DNA of 64,000 nt from an uncultured Bacteroides sp. (GCA_949300425.1 CASGED010000039.1:1-64000), one strand, 5' to 3'; counted from the first letter of the stretch, positions 9,413-19,969 are shown. The notes: a model not told the origin generated them from the sequence alone. Program-made: numbers and translations.

Positions 9413-9596
9413 CGTCAAACACCATCACCGACGGCTACACATTGCGCCCCACCAGCTGCCTCTGGCACTCCCCCGCCCCGGGCACTGGATATTAAAACAA
9501 TGAATGAAACAGCACGGCATCTCGCCGTAATCAAATGTTTCTTCCATAAATCCGCGTTTTTTTGCAGGCAAATATACGCAATCAGTTACGGATTCC

Positions 9597-9627
9597 TTGC
9601 ATTTCTAAGCAGAAAGACATACCTTTG
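9597..9627 (+). promoter_or_regulatory. proC promoter
   Basis: TTG at 9597-9599, a 20-base spacer and TACCTTTG at 9620-9627 fit the Bacteroides consensus. The box lies 27 bases before the ATG at 9655, which supports that start over the longer frame opening at 9562. Confidence 0.75.
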
Positions 9628-9654
9628 CCGCATAACCCCAAACAAAAGACACGT

Positions 9655-10431
9655 ATGAAGATAGCAATCATCGGCGCAGGCAACATGGGAGGCGCCATCG
9701 CACGGGGACTGGCCTTGGGTCAGACCATTGATACAAAGGACATTTACGTATCCAACCCTTCGCAGCCCAAGCTGGACAAACTGAAAGAGGAATTTCCCGA
9801 CATCAACGTCACGAACGACAACCAGGAAGCCGTGACGGGCGCCGAATATATCTACCTGGCCGTAAAGCCCTGGCTGGTGAAACCCGTGCTCCATGCCTTG
9901 AAACTCCGCAAAAGCCAAGTGCTGGTGTCCGTGGCCGCCGCCGTTTCCTTCGAGGAACTGGCCCACTACGTGCCGGACAAGGACATGGCGATGTTCCGCA
10001 TCGTGCCGAACACAGCCATCCGCATCCGCCAAAGCATGACGCTCATCGCCGAGCGCAACACTTCGGGCGAACAACACCGGACGCTGACCGACATGCTGGA
10101 CGAGATGGGCAAGACAATATATATAGAGGAGAAAAACATAGCCGCCGCCACTGCCCTGTGCTCGTGCGGCATCGCCTATGTAATGAAATACGTACAGGCC
10201 TGCGTGCAGGCGGGCATCGAGTTGGGCATCCGGCCCTCCGACGGCAAGGACTTAGTGGCTCAGACCTTAAAGGGCGCCGCCCTGATGCTGGAAGCCCCCG
10301 ACGCCAATCCGGCCAAGGAGATAGAAGCCGTATGCACGCCCGGCGGATACACCATCCGGGGCATCAATCAGTTGGACCACGACGGCTTCCCGTCGGCCAT
10401 TATCAATGCGATGAAGGCGTGCATGTACTAA
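9655..10431 (+). CDS. proC: Pyrroline-5-carboxylate reductase
   Basis: A 258-residue cytoplasmic enzyme catalysing the last step of proline synthesis, NAD(P)H-dependent reduction of 1-pyrroline-5-carboxylate. The N-terminal dinucleotide-binding motif is MKIAIIGAGNMGGAIA, and the C-terminal signature TPGGYTIRGINQLDHDGF near residue 230 is diagnostic. The frame is open upstream to 9562, but the promoter and family alignment place the start at 9655. It ends 32 bases before the XRE-cupin regulator. Confidence 0.95.
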   Translation: MKIAIIGAGNMGGAIARGLALGQTIDTKDIYVSNPSQPKLDKLKEEFPDINVTNDNQEAVTGAEYIYLAVKPWLVKPVLHALKLRKSQVLVSVAAAVSFEELAHYVPDKDMAMFRIVPNTAIRIRQSMTLIAERNTSGEQHRTLTDMLDEMGKTIYIEEKNIAAATALCSCGIAYVMKYVQACVQAGIELGIRPSDGKDLVAQTLKGAALMLEAPDANPAKEIEAVCTPGGYTIRGINQLDHDGFPSAIINAMKACMY

Positions 10432-10463
10432 ATGAAAACTGTAAACTTAAATATTATAGAACC

Positions 10464-11012
10464 GTGGACGAACAGATAAAACAAATAGCCGAGCGCCTGC
10501 GCGGATTGCGCGACGCCATGGAACTGACGCCGGCCGACATCGCCATTGATTGCGGCATCGACCAGGCGGAATATGAACGGGCCGAGAGCGGCGAGTATGA
10601 CATCAGCGTGAGTATGCTCCAGCAGATAGCCCGCCACTACAACATCGCGCTGGACGCCTTGATGTTTGGCGAAGAGCCCAAAATGAGTACTTACTTCCTG
10701 ACCCGTGCAGGCAAGGGAGTGAGCGTGGAGCGTACAAAAGTGTACAAGTATCAATCACTGGCCGCAGGATTCAAGGACCGCAAGGCCGACCCTTTCATCG
10801 TGACCGTAGAACCGGGCGAACGCCCCATGCACTACAACACGCACGAAGGACAGGAGTTCAACCTCGTCATCACCGGACGTCTGCTGCTGAGCATCGGTGG
10901 GAAAGAGCTTATTCTCAATCCCGGAGACAGCATCTATTTCAACTCTAATCTGCCCCACGGCATGAAGGCACTGGACGGTAAGACCGTACAATTCCTGGCA
11001 ATCATATTATAA
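10464..11012 (+). CDS. XRE-type HTH regulator with cupin sensor domain
   Basis: A 182-residue predicted transcription factor. Residues about 1-70 form an XRE helix-turn-helix (GLRDAMELTPADIAI ... YDISVSMLQQIARHYNI) and residues about 105-182 a cupin_2 barrel with PGERPMHYNTHEGQEFNLVI and PGDSIYFNSNLPHGM. The best start is the GTG at 10464; the frame is open further upstream only as a shadow of proC. Such proteins often control adjacent metabolic genes in response to a small ligand. It is followed by an acyl-CoA synthetase gene, its likely target or partner (inference). Confidence 0.85.
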   Translation: MDEQIKQIAERLRGLRDAMELTPADIAIDCGIDQAEYERAESGEYDISVSMLQQIARHYNIALDALMFGEEPKMSTYFLTRAGKGVSVERTKVYKYQSLAAGFKDRKADPFIVTVEPGERPMHYNTHEGQEFNLVITGRLLLSIGGKELILNPGDSIYFNSNLPHGMKALDGKTVQFLAIIL

Positions 11013-11023
11013 TAATGAAGGAC

Positions 11024-11084
11024 GAAGAATTAAGAATGACAAACAATGACTCATTCACACCTAATTCTTCATTCTTAATTCTTC
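11024..11084. repeat. Inverted repeat between the XRE-cupin and acyl-CoA synthetase genes
   Basis: The 16-base arm at 11024-11039 (GAAGAATTAAGAATGA) is perfectly complementary to 11069-11084, with a 29-base loop. Arms made of the same GAAGAAT/ATTCTTC words recur at 30542-30587. There is no good T tract, so it is more likely a partial terminator or processing hairpin. Confidence 0.6.
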
Positions 11085-11099
11085 ATTAAAATAACGGTT

Positions 11100-12755
11100 A
11101 TGATAGAAAGATTTCTAAAACAAACGACATTTACATCTCAACAAGACTTCATAGACAACCTGAAGATTATCGTGCCGGAGAACTTCAACTTCGGCTATGA
11201 CGTAGTAGACGCCTGGGCCGCCGAGCAACCCGACAAACCTGCCCTGCTTTGGACAAACGACAAGGGCGAGCACCGCCAATATACCTTTGCCGACATGAAG
11301 CACTATACAGACATGACGGCCTCCTACTTCCAATCATTGGGCATCGGGCATGGTGATATGGTAATGCTTATCCTGAAACGCCGCGTGGAGTTCTGGTTCA
11401 GCATCATCGCCCTGCACAAGTTGGGAGCCGTGGTTATCCCCGCCACCCATCTGTTGACAAAGAAAGACATCGTGTATCGGTGCAACGCCGCGGACATCAA
11501 AATGATAGTCTGCGCAGGCGAGTCGGTCATCACCGACCACATCACCGCCGCCATGCCGGAATCGCCCAGCGTACATACCCTGATTAGCGTGGGGCCGGAA
11601 GTGCCCGAAGGCTATCAGGATTTCCACAAAGGCATCGAGGAAGCGCCCGCCTTCGTCCGTCCCGAACATCCCAACACGAACGATGACATCTCCCTGATGT
11701 ACTTCACCAGCGGCACCACGGGCGAGCCCAAGATGGTAGCACACGACTTTACCTATCCCTTGGGACACATCGTGACAGGCAGCTTCTGGCACAACCTAAC
11801 GGAGCAAAGCCTGCACCTGACCATCGCTGACACGGGCTGGGGCAAAGCCGTATGGGGAAAGCTCTACGGCCAGTGGATAGCCGGAGCCAACATCTTCGTC
11901 TACGACCACGAGAAGTTCACCCCCGCCAACATCCTGCAAATGATACAAGACTATCATGTCACCTCGCTTTGCGCGCCGCCCACCATCTTCCGTTTCCTCA
12001 TCCACGAGGATTTGACGAAATACGACCTCTCGCATTTGAAGTATTGCACCATCGCCGGCGAAGCGTTGAACCCCGCCGTATTCGAGACCTTCAAGAAGCT
12101 GACGGGCATCAAGCTGATGGAAGGATTCGGACAAACGGAAACCACCCTCACCGTAGCCACCATGCCCTGGATGGAGCCAAAGCCGGGCAGCATGGGATTG
12201 CCCAACCCACAATATGACGTAGACTTGGTCGACCACGAAGGCCGTTCGGTGGAAGCCGGCGAACAGGGGCAAATCGTCATCCGTACCGACAAGGGCAAAC
12301 CTATCGGCCTGTTCAAGGAATACTACCGCGATGCCGAGCGTACCCGCGAGGCATGGCACGACGGCATCTACTATACGGGCGACGTGGCCTGGAAAGATGA
12401 GGACGGCTACCTATGGTTCGTAGGCCGAGCCGATGACGTCATCAAGAGTTCGGGCTATCGCATCGGACCTTTCGAAGTGGAAAGTGCGCTGATGACACAT
12501 CCCGCCGTAGTGGAGTGCGCCATCACCGGCGTGCCCGACGAGATACGCGGACAGGTGGTGAAAGCTACCATCGTCCTCTCCAAGGGATACAAGGACAAGG
12601 CGGGCGACGACCTCATCAAGGAGCTTCAGAACCACGTGAAGCGCGTCACGGCTCCCTATAAGTATCCGCGCGTCATCGAGTTTGTGGACGAATTGCCCAA
12701 GACCATCAGCGGGAAGATACGCCGCGTGGAAATCCGTCAAAACGACGAAAAGTAA
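11100..12755 (+). CDS. AMP-forming acyl-CoA synthetase
   Basis: A 551-residue ANL-superfamily enzyme that activates a carboxylic acid to its adenylate and then to the CoA thioester. The P-loop-like motif [12 protein letters not shown] lies at about residues 199-210; [27 protein letters not shown] and the C-terminal KTISGKIRR with catalytic lysine are all present. Similarity of pattern is closest to the acetyl-/medium-chain acyl-CoA synthetase-like group, but the acid used cannot be read from sequence. It is preceded by the XRE-cupin regulator and followed by a terminator. Confidence 0.88.
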   Translation: MIERFLKQTTFTSQQDFIDNLKIIVPENFNFGYDVVDAWAAEQPDKPALLWTNDKGEHRQYTFADMKHYTDMTASYFQSLGIGHGDMVMLILKRRVEFWFSIIALHKLGAVVIPATHLLTKKDIVYRCNAADIKMIVCAGESVITDHITAAMPESPSVHTLISVGPEVPEGYQDFHKGIEEAPAFVRPEHPNTNDDISLMYFTSGTTGEPKMVAHDFTYPLGHIVTGSFWHNLTEQSLHLTIADTGWGKAVWGKLYGQWIAGANIFVYDHEKFTPANILQMIQDYHVTSLCAPPTIFRFLIHEDLTKYDLSHLKYCTIAGEALNPAVFETFKKLTGIKLMEGFGQTETTLTVATMPWMEPKPGSMGLPNPQYDVDLVDHEGRSVEAGEQGQIVIRTDKGKPIGLFKEYYRDAERTREAWHDGIYYTGDVAWKDEDGYLWFVGRADDVIKSSGYRIGPFEVESALMTHPAVVECAITGVPDEIRGQVVKATIVLSKGYKDKAGDDLIKELQNHVKRVTAPYKYPRVIEFVDELPKTISGKIRRVEIRQNDEK

Positions 12756-12787
12756 AGTAACAGCCTTATAGCTACTTGTTTCTCTGT

Positions 12788-12832
12788 CAGCCCCTCTTCC
12801 TGAATGTTTCGTCATTCATCCAAGAGGGACTG
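12788..12832 (+). terminator. Hairpin after the acyl-CoA synthetase gene
   Basis: CAGCCCCTCTT and GAATG pair with CATTC and AAGAGGGACTG around a short loop, with a T-rich segment (ATTTTCTCAGTTTT) downstream. Confidence 0.65.
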
Positions 12833-12944
12833 ATTTTCTCAGTTTTGTCCCTAAAACCGGTCCTTTCATCGGATAATGGCGTTATTTTATCTATAATTTT
12901 GTATAAATCTTCTATGTAAAGCGGATTATAGAAAAAAATGTTCC

Positions 12945-12952
12945 TATTTTTG
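12945..12952 (+). promoter_or_regulatory. -7 box for the DUF6242-like gene
   Basis: TATTTTTG fits TAnnTTTG and lies 27 bases before the ATG at 12980. A TTTG at the usual -33 distance was not found. Confidence 0.5.
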
Positions 12953-12979
12953 CAACTTGTAAATAACACTATGTGGTAA

Positions 12980-14299
12980 ATGAGAACAAAATTTCTACTG
13001 ATAATCGCTTGTTTTGTCTTTGTGTCTGTAGCCATCAGTTCGTGCCTCGATTCTGATACCGAGTACGCATATAGTTCAGACGCTACCGTACACGCTTTTG
13101 CATTGGACACCATTCATGGCAAGAAATACAAATTTGAGATAGACCAGATTCAGCGCCTGATATTCAACCGGGATTCGTTGCCGATGGATGCGGACACCCT
13201 CATAGACAGCATCCTGATAGACACATTCTCGGTATATGGATACATCACATCGGGTACCCCGGATACGATGCTCAACATTGAAAATGCACAGAATCTGCTT
13301 CCTGCCGCATCAGGCAACGGCATGACTTTCCGCGTTTATGCGCCTGACAACCTCACCAGCCGCACTTACACCTTGCGCATCAATGTCCATAAGGAAGACC
13401 CGGATTCTCTTTCATGGGTAAAAATGGCTTCGGCTCCCATTATCGAATCAGCCCCCCAAGGCTTGAAGGCCGTAACGTTGAACGATGACATATTGGTATA
13501 CTCGTCCAACAAGAATGTCTATACAACCAACACGATTCCTTCCGCCACCAACACTTGGGATAGTCACAACGAAGTCAACCTGCCGGAAGACGTTATCCTA
13601 AACTCTATCCTCAATGTTGAAGAAACATTGATGGCCAACACCGCGCAAGGGGATGTATATACCTCGAACGACGGCATCCAATGGGAACGGTCGGAGACAC
13701 TGAGCGGAAACATTACTCGCCTGCTTGCTTACCTCCCCGCCAATGAAATCAGCGCTATGCCTGCCACGCTAAGTGCCATTCAGAAGGACGAAACCGACGG
13801 GAAACTCTACTTCTGTAGCACTAACACCACTACTACAGGATGGACGCGAGGCGAAGAAGTTCCGGAAGACTTCCCTACGCGAAACTTTTCTACGGCTTTG
13901 CAGGCAACAAGTAACGGGCTTTGCCAAGTATTTCTGATAGGAACTTCCGACATAGAAAGTGAACATACCATGCCCTGGGCATCCATGGACGGCCTCATGT
14001 GGGTAGATTTATATACAGAAACTGGATATTGTCCGGCAATGACCACTCCTTATCTAATAGGCTACAATGAAGCCTTATACATATTTGGAGGCGACCTGAC
14101 GAGTACGTACCTGTCGGATACAGGTGGTATCGTTTGGAAAGAAACCGATAAGAAATTTTGGCTTCCCGAAGCATTTGTATCCAACGGTTCCTCTTACACC
14201 ATTGTTCGTGACCGGAATGACTACCTTTGGTTCATTTGGGGAGGTGAAGGTACCAACGAAGTCTGGCGTGGATGCCTGAACAAATTGAAGAAGTTTTAA
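12980..14299 (+). CDS. DUF6242-like lipoprotein
   Basis: A 439-residue lipoprotein with a hydrophobic signal ending VAISSC, giving lipidation at Cys22. The first ~130 residues hold an Ig/Cadherin-like fold ending [19 protein letters not shown]. The rest shows repeated aromatic-glycine blades ([44 protein letters not shown]) consistent with a beta-propeller. The domain set fits the uncharacterised DUF6242 family of Bacteroidales. It ends 16 bases before uppS, which is conserved synteny in the group as I recall it. Its function is unknown. Confidence 0.75.
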   Translation: MRTKFLLIIACFVFVSVAISSCLDSDTEYAYSSDATVHAFALDTIHGKKYKFEIDQIQRLIFNRDSLPMDADTLIDSILIDTFSVYGYITSGTPDTMLNIENAQNLLPAASGNGMTFRVYAPDNLTSRTYTLRINVHKEDPDSLSWVKMASAPIIESAPQGLKAVTLNDDILVYSSNKNVYTTNTIPSATNTWDSHNEVNLPEDVILNSILNVEETLMANTAQGDVYTSNDGIQWERSETLSGNITRLLAYLPANEISAMPATLSAIQKDETDGKLYFCSTNTTTTGWTRGEEVPEDFPTRNFSTALQATSNGLCQVFLIGTSDIESEHTMPWASMDGLMWVDLYTETGYCPAMTTPYLIGYNEALYIFGGDLTSTYLSDTGGIVWKETDKKFWLPEAFVSNGSSYTIVRDRNDYLWFIWGGEGTNEVWRGCLNKLKKF

Positions 14300-14315
14300 T
14301 AAAGGACTTTACAAA

Positions 14316-15050
14316 ATGTCATATAAAGAGCGACTTGATACAAACCGGATACCGGAGCACATAGCCATCATAATGGATGGTAACGGACGCTGGGCCAAAC
14401 AACGCGGGCACGAACGCAGTTTTGGCCATCAGGCAGGTGCGGAAACCGTACACGTCATTGCCGAAGAATGCGCCAGGCTGGGTGTCAAATACTTGACTCT
14501 ATATACATTCTCTACTGAAAATTGGAGTCGGCCGACAGATGAGGTAAATGCGTTGATGGCACTCTTGTTCGATTCTATCGAAGAAGAAACTTTCATGAAG
14601 AACAACATCAGTTTTCGTGTGATTGGTGACATTAACAAATTGCCCGAGAAAGTGCGAAATCGTTTGGAGGCTTGCATCAATCGTACGGCCACTAATACGG
14701 GCATGTGCCTGGTGCTTGCTATTAGTTATTCGTCCCGTTGGGAACTGACCGAAGCTGCCAAGGCCATTGCAGCATGGGTACAAGAGGGCAAGATAACTTC
14801 CGATGAAATAACTGAATCTTTTATAAACCAACATTTGGCCACTAATTTCATGCCAGATCCCGATTTGCTGATACGTACCGGAGGTGAAATACGCCTGAGC
14901 AATTACTTGCTTTGGCAATGCGCTTATTCCGAATTGTATTTTTGCGATACCTATTGGCCCGACTTCAGGGAAGAAGAATTGTGTCGTGCCATTTACGATT
15001 ATCAGCAACGTGAACGAAGATTTGGGAAAACCAGTGAACAGATAAAGTAG
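14316..15050 (+). CDS. uppS: Isoprenyl transferase (undecaprenyl diphosphate synthase)
   Basis: A 244-residue cis-prenyltransferase making the C55 lipid carrier for peptidoglycan and other glycans. The signature [17 protein letters not shown] (about residues 14-30) contains the catalytic Asp. [29 protein letters not shown] and the C-terminal [22 protein letters not shown] are also canonical. It opens a run of envelope genes: uppS, bamA, two ompH and murI. Confidence 0.96.
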   Translation: MSYKERLDTNRIPEHIAIIMDGNGRWAKQRGHERSFGHQAGAETVHVIAEECARLGVKYLTLYTFSTENWSRPTDEVNALMALLFDSIEEETFMKNNISFRVIGDINKLPEKVRNRLEACINRTATNTGMCLVLAISYSSRWELTEAAKAIAAWVQEGKITSDEITESFINQHLATNFMPDPDLLIRTGGEIRLSNYLLWQCAYSELYFCDTYWPDFREEELCRAIYDYQQRERRFGKTSEQIK

Positions 15051-15078
15051 AAACGCCAATACCATTATTAATTAGACA

Positions 15079-17730
15079 ATGTTGAAAATCAAACATACCA
15101 CCATGCATCGTCGTATTTTCTATATATTCGTATCCATTATCTGCCTTATGGGCTATGCCCGTCCGGCATGTGCCCAAACCAGCGAAGAAGAAAAACCTGT
15201 AGTTCTCTATTCGAACACCCCAAAAAAGTATGAGATAGCAGACATCAAAGTGGTAGGCGCTGATAATTATGAAGACTATGTCATCATTAACATTTCAGGA
15301 CTGAGCAAAGGACAAATAATCTCAATACCGGGCAAAGAAATTACACAGGCTATTAAAAATTATTGGCGTCATGGCTTGTTCTCCGACGTATCTATCACGC
15401 TGGACAAGGTGGAAGATGACAAAGCTTGGATTACCATCCATGCAGTAATGCGCCCGCGTGTGTCCGAACTGAATTTCCACGGTGTGAAGAAATCTGAACG
15501 GGAAGATTTGGAAGCCAAAATATCCATGATTAAAGGCAACCAAATTACCCCCAATCAGATAGACCGCGCCAAAACTCTAATAGAACGTTATTTTGATGAC
15601 AAAGGATTTAAGAATGCCGAAGTCATCATTAACCAACGTGACGACAAGACTAAAGAGAATCAAGTCATTATTGACATTGAGGTGGACAAGAAGGAAAAAG
15701 TGAAAGTCCATCAAATCACCATTGTCGGCAACAAGGCCATTAAGACCAAGAAGCTGAAACGTGTGATGAAAAAGACAAACGAAAAAGGCAAATTGATTAA
15801 CCTTTTCCGTACCAAGAAGTTCGTGGAAGAAAACTATGAGGCGGATAAGCAGCTTATTATCGACAAATATAACGAGTTGGGTTATCGTGACGCTATGATT
15901 GTGGTGGATAGTGTAACTCCTTATGACGAGAAAACCGTGAATGTGTTCATGCAGATAGAGGAAGGACAGAAATACTACCTGCGTAACATCACCTGGGTAG
16001 GTAACACGCTTTATCCCTCGGAACAACTCAACTATCTGCTCCGCATGAAGAAAGGTGACGTCTACAACCAGAAGTTATTGGAAGAACGTACCACTACCGA
16101 TGAAGACGCTATCGGTAACCTCTACTACAACAACGGCTACCTGTTCTATAGTCTCGACCCTGTGGAAGTGAACATCGTGGGTGACTCCATCGATTTGGAA
16201 ATGCGTATCTTCGAAGGACGCCAAGCCACCATCAACAAGATTATCATCAGCGGTAACGACCGCGTGTATGAGAATGTAGTGCGCCGTGAACTCCGTACGC
16301 GTCCGGGTGACCTCTTCAGCCGTGAGCAGTTGATGCGTTCATTGCGTGAAATTCAGCAGATGGGACACTTCGACCCCGAACAACTCCAGCCGGACATCAA
16401 GCCGCGCCCCGAAGACGGAACCGTAGACATAGGCTATCCATTGGTATCTAAGGCAAACGACCAGGTGGAATTCTCTGCCGGTTGGGGACAGACGGGTATC
16501 ATTGGTAAGTTGAGTCTGAAGTTTACCAATTTCTCTTTGGCAAACCTTTTGCATCCGGGCGAGAATTATCGTGGTATTCTTCCGCAAGGAGACGGGCAGA
16601 CTTTAACCGTCAGTGCTCAGACAAATGCCCGCTATTACCAGCAATACAGCCTTTCATTCTATGACCCTTGGTTCGGAGGGAAGCGCCCGAATGCCTTCTC
16701 TGTATCGGCATTCTATTCACGCCAGACAGACATCAGCAGCCAGTACTACAACGATGCTTTCTATAACAACTACTACAACAGTTTCTATAGCGGCATGTAC
16801 GGATATGGCCTTTATAATTACGGTAACTATATCAACTATGAGAACTATTACGACCCCGATAAGTCGGTACAGATGTATGGTGTAGCCCTCATGTTCGGTA
16901 AACGCCTGAAATGGCCGGATGACTTTTTCCAGATTAGTGCCGAACTTTCTTTCCAACGCTACGTATTGAGCGACTGGCAATATTTCCCCGTTACTAACGG
17001 TAAGTGTAACGACTTGAGCATCAACTTGACGTTGGCACGTAGTTCTATAGACAACCCCATCTACCCACGTACCGGTTCAGAGTTCTCGCTCTCTGTACAA
17101 TTCACTCCGCCTTACTCTTTGTTTGATGGAATAGACTATAGCAAATACAACCTGAACAACCAGGATGACATCAATCGGATGCACAAATGGGTGGAATACC
17201 ACAAGTGGAAATTCAAATCGAAAGTGTATATTCCTTTGTTAGACCCCTATGCCGTAAAGCGTACGCCGGTGTTGATGGGACGTGTGGAGTTTGGTCTGTT
17301 AGGACATTACAACAAGTATAAGAAGTCGCCTTTCGGTACTTTCGAAGTGGGAGGTGACGGTATGACCGGATATTCTTATTATGCTACGGAAACCATCGCT
17401 CTCCGCGGATACGAGAACGGTTCATTGGCCTCTTACGGTAACGAAGGCTATGCCTACACTCGTTTAGCTCTTGAGTTACGTTATCCGCTGATGCTTGAAA
17501 CGAGTACCAGTATCTATGCCCTTGCTTTCGTTGAGGCCGGTAACGCTTGGCAGGAAGTAGGCGATTTCAATCCGTTCGATTTGAAACGTTCGGCCGGTGT
17601 GGGTGTTCGTATCTTCCTCCCGATGGTGGGCATGATGGGTATTGACTGGGCTTATGGTTTCGACAAAGTTCATGGCTCTTCCCAATATGGCGGAAGCCAG
17701 TTCCACTTCATTTTGGGCCAAGAGTTCTAA
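15079..17730 (+). CDS. bamA: Outer membrane protein assembly factor BamA
   Basis: An 883-residue outer membrane protein that folds and inserts beta-barrel proteins. A signal peptide (about residues 5-32, ending ARPACAQ) is followed by POTRA repeats at about 45-450, for example IADIKVVGADNYEDYVI, LNFHGVKKSEREDLE and ITIVGNKAIKTKKLKR. The C-terminal 16-strand barrel spans about 470-883 and ends FHFILGQEF with the terminal Phe needed for insertion. A Tyr/Asn-rich surface loop near residues 555-600 is unusually repetitive (NDAFYNNYYNSFYSGMYGYG). The start at 15079 is followed by a second possible Met at residue 9. Confidence 0.96.
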   Translation: MLKIKHTTMHRRIFYIFVSIICLMGYARPACAQTSEEEKPVVLYSNTPKKYEIADIKVVGADNYEDYVIINISGLSKGQIISIPGKEITQAIKNYWRHGLFSDVSITLDKVEDDKAWITIHAVMRPRVSELNFHGVKKSEREDLEAKISMIKGNQITPNQIDRAKTLIERYFDDKGFKNAEVIINQRDDKTKENQVIIDIEVDKKEKVKVHQITIVGNKAIKTKKLKRVMKKTNEKGKLINLFRTKKFVEENYEADKQLIIDKYNELGYRDAMIVVDSVTPYDEKTVNVFMQIEEGQKYYLRNITWVGNTLYPSEQLNYLLRMKKGDVYNQKLLEERTTTDEDAIGNLYYNNGYLFYSLDPVEVNIVGDSIDLEMRIFEGRQATINKIIISGNDRVYENVVRRELRTRPGDLFSREQLMRSLREIQQMGHFDPEQLQPDIKPRPEDGTVDIGYPLVSKANDQVEFSAGWGQTGIIGKLSLKFTNFSLANLLHPGENYRGILPQGDGQTLTVSAQTNARYYQQYSLSFYDPWFGGKRPNAFSVSAFYSRQTDISSQYYNDAFYNNYYNSFYSGMYGYGLYNYGNYINYENYYDPDKSVQMYGVALMFGKRLKWPDDFFQISAELSFQRYVLSDWQYFPVTNGKCNDLSINLTLARSSIDNPIYPRTGSEFSLSVQFTPPYSLFDGIDYSKYNLNNQDDINRMHKWVEYHKWKFKSKVYIPLLDPYAVKRTPVLMGRVEFGLLGHYNKYKKSPFGTFEVGGDGMTGYSYYATETIALRGYENGSLASYGNEGYAYTRLALELRYPLMLETSTSIYALAFVEAGNAWQEVGDFNPFDLKRSAGVGVRIFLPMVGMMGIDWAYGFDKVHGSSQYGGSQFHFILGQEF

Positions 17731-17765
17731 CACATAATTGTTTCACTTAATAAAAACAAAGCGCT

Positions 17766-18281
17766 ATGAGAAAGCCCTTTTTACTAATGCTTCTGTTATC
17801 TGTCATGAGCCTAACGGCACATGCGCAGAAGTTCGCTCTGATTGATATGGAATACATTTTGAAGAATATTCCTGCTTACGAGTCGGCCAACCAGCAAATG
17901 GAGCAGTCATCCGAACAATGGCAAGCTGAAGTGGAAAAACTGGCTGAGGAAGCTAAAGCTATGTATGAAGACTATCAGTCTACTGCCCAGGAACTCACCG
18001 CAGAGCAACGTACGCAAAAAGAAGATGCTATCGTGGCGAAGGAAAAAGAAGTGGCAGACCTGCGGCGGAAATATTTCGGACCGGAAGGAGAAATGGCTAA
18101 AATGCAAGCCCGACTAATGGGGCCTATTCAAGATGATATCTACAATGCCGTGAAAGCCATCGCTACTGAGCAAGGCTATGCCGTTGTGACCGACCGGGCA
18201 TCTGCTACAAGTATTATTTTTGCCTCACCTAACATTGACATAAGCAATGAAGTTCTTGCAAGGTTAGGATATTCCAATTAA
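17766..18281 (+). CDS. OmpH/Skp family periplasmic chaperone (copy 1)
   Basis: A 171-residue secreted protein with a signal peptide (MRKPFLLMLLLSVMSLTAHAQ). The mature part begins KFALIDMEYILKNIPAYESA, the Skp N-terminal strand and helix. A long charged coiled coil (about 45-120) forms the tentacles, and the C-terminus IIFASPNIDISNEVLARLGY closes the body. Skp trimers hold unfolded outer membrane proteins in the periplasm. It directly follows bamA and precedes a second copy. Confidence 0.92.
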   Translation: MRKPFLLMLLLSVMSLTAHAQKFALIDMEYILKNIPAYESANQQMEQSSEQWQAEVEKLAEEAKAMYEDYQSTAQELTAEQRTQKEDAIVAKEKEVADLRRKYFGPEGEMAKMQARLMGPIQDDIYNAVKAIATEQGYAVVTDRASATSIIFASPNIDISNEVLARLGYSN

Positions 18282-18334
18282 AAACATTACATTTGTGCCC
18301 TATAGAAGAAAACAATTAATCAAAAAACAATATT

Positions 18335-18841
18335 ATGCTAAAAAAATTCGCACTACTCGCAGTTATGTTCATTCTCCCGTTGGGAGTAATGGCACAAGCC
18401 AAGTTCGCCCACATGAACTCACAAGATGTTATCACCGTTATGCCTGAGTTCACCAAGGCACAAGCCGACTTGGAAGCCCTTTCCAAACAGTACACAGAAG
18501 AGATGCAACGTTCAGAACAGGAGTTCAACCGGAAGTATCAGGAACTGATTCAACAGCAAGACTCTCTGCCTAAAAACATTCTGGAAAGACGTCAGAAAGA
18601 AGTTCAAGACATGGCACAGCGCCAGCAACAATTCCAGCAAGAAGCCTATCAAGCCATGGAAAAAGCACAGCAAGAAGCCATGGTACCCATCTATAACAAG
18701 CTGAACGAAGCTGTTCAAGCAGTAGGCAAAGCTGAGGGTGTCATCTACATCTTTGACGTTGCACGTACTCCAGTGGCTTACATTGGCACTGAAAGCATTG
18801 ACGTAACGGCTAAAGTAAAAGCCCAGCTCGGCATTAAATAG
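18335..18841 (+). CDS. OmpH/Skp family periplasmic chaperone (copy 2)
   Basis: A 168-residue paralogue of the preceding gene with its own signal peptide (MLKKFALLAVMFILPLGVMAQ). The mature part begins AKFAHMNSQDVITVMPEFT, followed by a Gln/Glu-rich coiled coil (EFNRKYQELIQQQD, RQKEVQDMAQRQQQ) and ends SIDVTAKVKAQLGIK. Tandem ompH genes after bamA are common in Bacteroidales. It is 53 bases from the first copy. Confidence 0.92.
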   Translation: MLKKFALLAVMFILPLGVMAQAKFAHMNSQDVITVMPEFTKAQADLEALSKQYTEEMQRSEQEFNRKYQELIQQQDSLPKNILERRQKEVQDMAQRQQQFQQEAYQAMEKAQQEAMVPIYNKLNEAVQAVGKAEGVIYIFDVARTPVAYIGTESIDVTAKVKAQLGIK

Positions 18842-18863
18842 TTTGAAAATAATCTACCGATAA

Positions 18864-18935
18864 GGCACGGATTACACGGAACGCGGATTTGTGAGAACAC
18901 CATCCGTGAAATCCGTGCAATCCGTGCCTTTTTAT
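18864..18935 (+). terminator. Hairpin and terminator between ompH and murI
   Basis: GGCACGGATT (18864-18873) pairs perfectly with AATCCGTGCC (18919-18928), followed by TTTTTATT. The loop itself contains further CCGTG/CACGG words, so a longer imperfect stem is likely. It precedes murI by only about 12 bases, implying partial readthrough or a separate murI start signal. Confidence 0.7.
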
Positions 18936-18947
18936 TATAACCACCCC

Positions 18948-19796
18948 ATGTCCCTCGCGCTACCTACACAACCCGGTCCCATTGGCATATTTGATTCCGG
19001 TTACGGAGGTTTGACTATCCTCAACGAAATCCAGAAAGCCCTCCCCGGATATGACTATATCTATTTAGGCGACAATGCCCGTACACCCTATGGCACCCGT
19101 TCGTTCGATATCGTTTACGAATTTACCTTGCAAGCCGTCCGACGCCTCTTCGAATTAGGGTGCCACTTGGTCATCTTGGCATGCAACACGGCTTCCGCCA
19201 AAGCTCTGCGAAGCATCCAGACACGAGACCTGCCACAGCTCGACCCCGCCAGACGCGTATTGGGTGTTATCCGCCCCACCATAGAGTACGTCGGGCATCT
19301 CACCCAAAGCCGCCACATTGGTGTATTGGGAACAACCGGCACTATCAAATCCGAATCCTACGTATTGGAACTCCACAAACTATTCCCCGACATTCAAGTC
19401 ATCGGTCAAGCCTGCCCCATGTGGGTACCCTTGGTAGAATACAACGAAGCGCACGGTGACGGTGCCGATTATTTCGTGCAAAAATATATCCATACCTTGT
19501 TGAAACAAGACGACCGGATAGATACGGTTATCTTAGGATGTACCCACTATCCTCTCCTGCTACCTAAAATTAAGCAGTACATGCCCGCAGACATCGCCAT
19601 TGTGGCTCAAGGAGAACTGGTGGCACAAAGTCTGAAAGATTACCTTCGGCGTCATCCGGAAATGGACACACGTTGCACACGAGGAGCGCATTGTACTTAT
19701 TACACCACTGAATCCGAAGAAAAATTCGCAGAATCCGCCTCTACTTTCCTTAAGCAAAACATCGAAGTGCACCACATTGACCTAAATGAATATTGA
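18948..19796 (+). CDS. murI: Glutamate racemase
   Basis: A 282-residue cytoplasmic enzyme interconverting L- and D-glutamate for peptidoglycan. Signature segments are PIGIFDSGYGGLTIL, YLGDNARTPYG, the first catalytic Cys in ILACNTASAKALR and the second in ILGCTHYPLLLP. The frame is open from 18891, but that extension lies inside the upstream hairpin, so the ATG at 18948 is preferred. Last gene of the envelope cluster. Confidence 0.94.
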   Translation: MSLALPTQPGPIGIFDSGYGGLTILNEIQKALPGYDYIYLGDNARTPYGTRSFDIVYEFTLQAVRRLFELGCHLVILACNTASAKALRSIQTRDLPQLDPARRVLGVIRPTIEYVGHLTQSRHIGVLGTTGTIKSESYVLELHKLFPDIQVIGQACPMWVPLVEYNEAHGDGADYFVQKYIHTLLKQDDRIDTVILGCTHYPLLLPKIKQYMPADIAIVAQGELVAQSLKDYLRRHPEMDTRCTRGAHCTYYTTESEEKFAESASTFLKQNIEVHHIDLNEY

Positions 19797-19849
19797 GAAT
19801 TTTTCTTATCCACATGAGGAGCATAAATGGGAATTTAGCGGGCTGATTA

Positions 19850-19969
19850 GGAGAACGCAGACTACGCAGACGGGCGCAGAGGCTCGCAGAAAATAAAGGG
19901 CTTCGCCTATTTGCACTGAAAAAATATAAGTCTGCGTTCATCTGTGTATTCTGCGTCTTCTGCGTTCCC
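19850..19969. repeat. ACGCAGA-rich imperfect inverted repeat after murI
   Basis: The left arm carries four CGCAGA words (in ACGCAGACTACGCAGACGG and onward). The right arm carries the complement TCTGCGTTC, TTCTGCGTC and TTCTGCGTTCCC. The arms flank about 50 bases. It may work as the murI terminator and has the look of a dispersed non-coding repeat. Confidence 0.55.

Noticed and set aside
10158..11012. Long 284-residue frame for the XRE-cupin gene
   Set aside because: The first ~100 codons are the shadow of proC; the HTH domain begins right after the GTG at 10464.
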